From positions 3,286,001 to 3,350,000 of the forward strand of contig NZ_JACBZT010000001.1 of assembly GCF_013408985.1 (NCBI RefSeq): a stretch of 64,000 bases of DNA. The letters are read 5' to 3'. Below, piece after piece: positions 60,887 to 64,000 of this stretch. Positions within the stretch are counted from its first letter, which is position 1. Every line of letters begins with the position of its first letter. Below the pieces are notes generated by a model. That model ran no database searches. It was not told the DNA's origin and saw only the letters and a program-made list of their open reading frames with translations. Source of the DNA: Petropleomorpha daqingensis. Its GTDB lineage: Bacteria > Actinomycetota > Actinomycetes > Mycobacteriales > Geodermatophilaceae. Both the position numbers and the translations under genes were made by a program.

Positions 60887-63800
60887 GTGACCTGGGGGAG
60901 AACTGGCCGCGACGAGCGCCTGTCGGCCATGACGGCCGACATGCGATCGTTCGACAGCGTCGCTGTTGTGGGCGCTGGCATGTCTGCCTTCGCCTACCCG
61001 ATGACGATGCAACTCCCCGCTCTGCTCTGGCAGGCGATCGGTGAGGTGGAAGGTGCCGCACAGGAGCTAGAAAGACGAGCTGGAAGATCAGGGACGCCAA
61101 AGGAGATCCTCGGGACTGACCCAGAGGCCGTCGCGTTGGGCTGGCAGCTCGCCCGCGACATCCCTGCCGTACGGCTGGCCTTCCAGCGGGCGTTCGCGAA
61201 TCTCGACGCCGGACGAGACCCCTCGCCGGCACATCGCGAACTCGCTCGCCTCATCCACGAGGGGAAGGTCCAGTTCGTCATCTCCTACAACTGGGACTCG
61301 TGTCTCGAACGTGCCTACCAAGACATCTACGGCATTCCGCTGCCGAAGGGCCTCCTCATCAAGCCGCATGGGGACGTCCTCGTACCGGACCAGCCATGGA
61401 CTCTCCCCGATGAGGACGGGTTGGTACCCCAGGCGGTCCTCGACCGGCTGATCCAGTTCGACGATCGACCGCGGACTCTCCTGGTACTCGGGTACAGCGG
61501 TTCCGACCCCTTCGTGGTCGAGACCTTGCTGCGTCCGTTGCAGAACAAATGGCCGGTCTACAAGATCGGGCCGTCAGCGTCGGGCGCCGATGGAGTACCT
61601 ACTACCGCGGACTACGCGTTGGCCGAGGTCGCTCATCGGCTTCTTGTTCCGGCCCGAAGCCCGGGGTGGCGCTTCGTGGTCTTCGGCCGGTCGCGTGGCT
61701 TCGAGGCGGCGCTGCGGGGCGAGCGTCTCCGGCCGGTGGACGTGGACGCCTGCCCGGAGTTGCCGTACGCGCAGACACTCGCCCAGCGTCTCGCTGCGTC
61801 GCGGTTCGCAACCCTGTCGGGCGGGTCTGGGACTGGGAAGTCCGTAACTGCGTTCCACGCCGCGCGACGGCTGAACCATGTGGGATGGGCCGTCGTCGAG
61901 CTGACGCGGGCGGGAGTAGCTGGGGCGCAGGAGGTACAGGCTTTCGCTGCAATGCCAGGGCCAGTGCTGGCTGTCGTTGACGACGCGCAGGCACTGGACC
62001 CTGACGTGGTCGCCGATCTTCAGGCTGTTGTTGATGACCGCCATGCGGTTCTGCTCGTCTCGACTGAACGACGCGAGGGCCACAACGACGAAACAGTGTC
62101 GGAGGTACGCGCCAAGGGTCTCATCTACGAGCACTGCATTGATCATCTAGACGAGGTTGAGCCCCTGCTCGCGTCGCTCGATGATCGGGTCGGGCCGGGC
62201 ATGTTTCGCGAGTCGGCGCGCCATCGACTCCAGGTCGCGAACGCGAGCGCGCGTGACCCCTGGTCATTCATGTTCGTCGCGTCTGGCGGCGAGCAGCGGA
62301 TCGCCGGCATCTTGGATCGAATCGCCGAGACTCCCGCGGCCGCTTTGCTTCTTGGTGCTGTCGCGGTAGGTCAGATGACCTCGCTAGACGCGGGCGTGAC
62401 GCGCGAGCAGGCGGCGCTTGATGTGGCGCGCGTGACGGCGGACGCCTTTGGCGCCGCCGACGGCATTCTGGATGCGGAGCGTTTCAACTCGACCGTCGAC
62501 ATCCTCCAATCCGAGCGGTTAATCCGGGAGAACAGCGGACAACTGCGCACCCCTCATATTAGAGTCGCGGATCGCGCGCTGATGGACCTCGCGCGTCGTG
62601 ACAACGTTGTCGGGGTCGGCGTGCGCGCGATCGTTCAATCGCACCTCTTGAACTCGGATCTTCCGGTTCGAGGTAAGTACTGGGTGCTGGACTCGTTCAC
62701 ACGGAGCGACTCGCTTCGCTACCGGTGGCGAGCCGAGTGGCTTGAGGACGCCACCGTCGACGCCCTTGTCGCACAGTGTCTGGCCGTCGGCACCGGCGCG
62801 GACCGGTCCGTGGCGGCGCAGTTATTGTCCGAGCTCGCCTTTGCAGGGGTGCTGGACCGCCAGCGGTGGGAAGCCATCGTGGCGCGCCTAGTCGTTTGGC
62901 TGCCAGACGTAGACGCTGCCGAGGTCTTCGGCATCCGACGTCTCATAAGTCACCTGCGCGGTGCTCACCGCGACCTCTATGGCTCGGTCCGGAAGTCCCT
63001 GGCTCCGGGGGACCTGGCGGCGTTGTTCAGCACGCGGGGATCGCGGCCGAGTGGGCCCGGTTGGGCCGACCTACTCCGAGAGTTAGCACCCGACCATGAC
63101 GCGGACGAGCGCCCCGCGTGGGGCGAGGCGTTCGCGGAAAATATCGACGTCGGCGCCATGCAGGGCTGGCTGGCTCGTACCAGTTCCGAGTCTCATAACG
63201 ATGAGATCGCGGATCTCATCGACACCCTCGCAAATCTTGCTCCAGCGGTTGCGTCGCAAGCGCTCCTCGCCTGTAGTCCGCATCTGACCAGCTCGATCGA
63301 GTCCAACCTGGCAGATGCGTCGCGCGGGTTAGGCCATTGGGCATTCGGCAGCATGGGCCTCGTCGCCCACCTAGCCCCTGCCGCTGGCCGGCTGACATTG
63401 CGTCGCGAGCGGTCCCAGCTCCACGAGGTTGAGTTCGATGATGTCGTAGACGCGCAGTTCGACGACGACTTGTCCGAGGAAGACCCACTCAAGAACGAGC
63501 ACGGGGGCCGCTGGGAGCCGCCACAAGAATTCACCGATTTAGCGGCGGTAACGCTGGAGGTTATGCGGAGGATCGATTGGACCGCTGCGGGCACGTCCCT
63601 GAACGGACGGGCCCGACATGAGCTTGAATCCCTCGATCTGTTCCTGGCCTGGCTCGCATGGTTATCGTCTGACTTCATCGACATAATCGCGGAAGCCATC
63701 GCGTTCGACTGGCTCGACCAGCTGGTCTGGGAATCCTCGGACGACTCGACGGAAGACGGCGCACCATCGCCAGCTGACGCCTTTGACACATTTCCCGTCA

Positions 63801-64000
63801 CAACCGTCGACCCAATAAGCGGCATCTTGGCGGCGATGGCGCAAGGGCGTCGCGGTCAGGAGCGCGCACGGATCTACCTGAGCGATCGCCTCGCCACGCT
63901 CAAGAGTTTCCCATTCGTGCTGATAGACGAGTTTCCCGACGTAGCCGTCGCGGTCGTCCGGGCGGGTGGATCCGTGCGACTGGACAGCCCGCGCGGCGGT
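60887..64000 (+). CDS. SIR2-like / P-loop NTPase (STAND-type) anti-phage-like protein, 3' end outside window
   Basis: The frame is open from the GTG at 60887 to the window end: 1,038 codons with no stop. The N-terminal SIR2-like domain (about 20-215) has GAGMS (29-33), YNWD (134-137), the catalytic His161-Gly in KPHGDV, and GYSGSDP (202-208), as in NAD-degrading defence proteins. A P-loop NTPase follows: Walker A GGSGTGKS (312-319) and Walker B AVVDDAQ (Asp365-Asp366). The remaining 600 or more residues are helical with no named domain. SIR2 plus STAND NTPase is the Avs5-type arrangement: phage-protein sensing triggers NAD+ loss and abortive infection. Codon use has many A/T-ending codons, unlike the core genes. 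An ATG at 60929 is the alternative start. Confidence 0.85.
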   Translation, partial: MTWGRTGRDERLSAMTADMRSFDSVAVVGAGMSAFAYPMTMQLPALLWQAIGEVEGAAQELERRAGRSGTPKEILGTDPEAVALGWQLARDIPAVRLAFQRAFANLDAGRDPSPAHRELARLIHEGKVQFVISYNWDSCLERAYQDIYGIPLPKGLLIKPHGDVLVPDQPWTLPDEDGLVPQAVLDRLIQFDDRPRTLLVLGYSGSDPFVVETLLRPLQNKWPVYKIGPSASGADGVPTTADYALAEVAHRLLVPARSPGWRFVVFGRSRGFEAALRGERLRPVDVDACPELPYAQTLAQRLAASRFATLSGGSGTGKSVTAFHAARRLNHVGWAVVELTRAGVAGAQEVQAFAAMPGPVLAVVDDAQALDPDVVADLQAVVDDRHAVLLVSTERREGHNDETVSEVRAKGLIYEHCIDHLDEVEPLLASLDDRVGPGMFRESARHRLQVANASARDPWSFMFVASGGEQRIAGILDRIAETPAAALLLGAVAVGQMTSLDAGVTREQAALDVARVTADAFGAADGILDAERFNSTVDILQSERLIRENSGQLRTPHIRVADRALMDLARRDNVVGVGVRAIVQSHLLNSDLPVRGKYWVLDSFTRSDSLRYRWRAEWLEDATVDALVAQCLAVGTGADRSVAAQLLSELAFAGVLDRQRWEAIVARLVVWLPDVDAAEVFGIRRLISHLRGAHRDLYGSVRKSLAPGDLAALFSTRGSRPSGPGWADLLRELAPDHDADERPAWGEAFAENIDVGAMQGWLARTSSESHNDEIADLIDTLANLAPAVASQALLACSPHLTSSIESNLADASRGLGHWAFGSMGLVAHLAPAAGRLTLRRERSQLHEVEFDDVVDAQFDDDLSEEDPLKNEHGGRWEPPQEFTDLAAVTLEVMRRIDWTAAGTSLNGRARHELESLDLFLAWLAWLSSDFIDIIAEAIAFDWLDQLVWESSDDSTEDGAPSPADAFDTFPVTTVDPISGILAAMAQGRRGQERARIYLSDRLATLKSFPFVLIDEFPDVAVAVVRAGGSVRLDSPRGG

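Overview
The window is high-GC actinobacterial DNA. GTG starts, 4-nt ATGA/GTGA start-stop overlaps, mycothiol-linked proteins, a CtaJ-like oxidase subunit and partner-switch regulators point to a soil actinomycete; the protein flavour resembles Geodermatophilaceae (Blastococcus/Geodermatophilus/Modestobacter), but that placement is inference.

Positions 1-30 kb are core chromosome. The order ssb - ettA - thioesterase - glbO - HNH protein - ctaJ - DUF5130 - pepN - Rv2466c-like - rpiB is, as I remember it, collinear with Mycobacterium tuberculosis Rv2478c to Rv2465c, with local genes inserted. One inserted block (9.4-14 kb) is a biotin locus: a BioY-EcfT-ATPase transporter plus MOSC protein on the minus strand, facing an acyl-CoA ligase and a thiolase-like protein that lacks one catalytic cysteine. 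A tRNA-Arg(UCU) lies at 3.3 kb. Mirror-image palindromes sit at gene ends (20.4 and 29.1 kb), and several strong terminator hairpins are visible.

Positions 30-53 kb hold accessory but chromosome-like genes. They include an alpha/beta hydrolase; an IS630-family element with an internally deleted transposase, inserted exactly in the stop codon of an Eis-like acetyltransferase; an 85-bp compound palindrome; a NarL-type and an OmpR-type two-component system; an ECF sigma factor with a SnoaL-like tail; an RsbU/RsbW-type phosphatase and kinase pair; two methyltransferases; a PilZ protein; a YbhN-type membrane protein; and an LRR lipoprotein. The OmpR-type system carries matching 11-bp-spaced ATAAGC direct repeats in its own divergent promoter and ahead of a small membrane gene and vanZ.

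From about 53.85 kb to the right edge lies an integrated genomic island. Its left edge is a 3' tRNA-Gly(UCC) fragment next to a tyrosine integrase and an excisionase-like gene. Beyond these the cargo is arranged in single-gene units (epoxide hydrolase; hypothetical; DUF4288-like; small membrane protein; EVE-NucS-type nuclease), each bounded by a copy of a ~30-bp imperfect palindrome (six copies, 56.07-60.58 kb). The island then carries a metallo-beta-lactamase-fold gene remnant and a very large gene, open to the window end, that encodes a SIR2-like NADase domain followed by a P-loop NTPase. This is the architecture of Avs5/SIR2-STAND anti-phage proteins. The repeat-bounded cargo and the defence-type genes are the most interesting part of the window.
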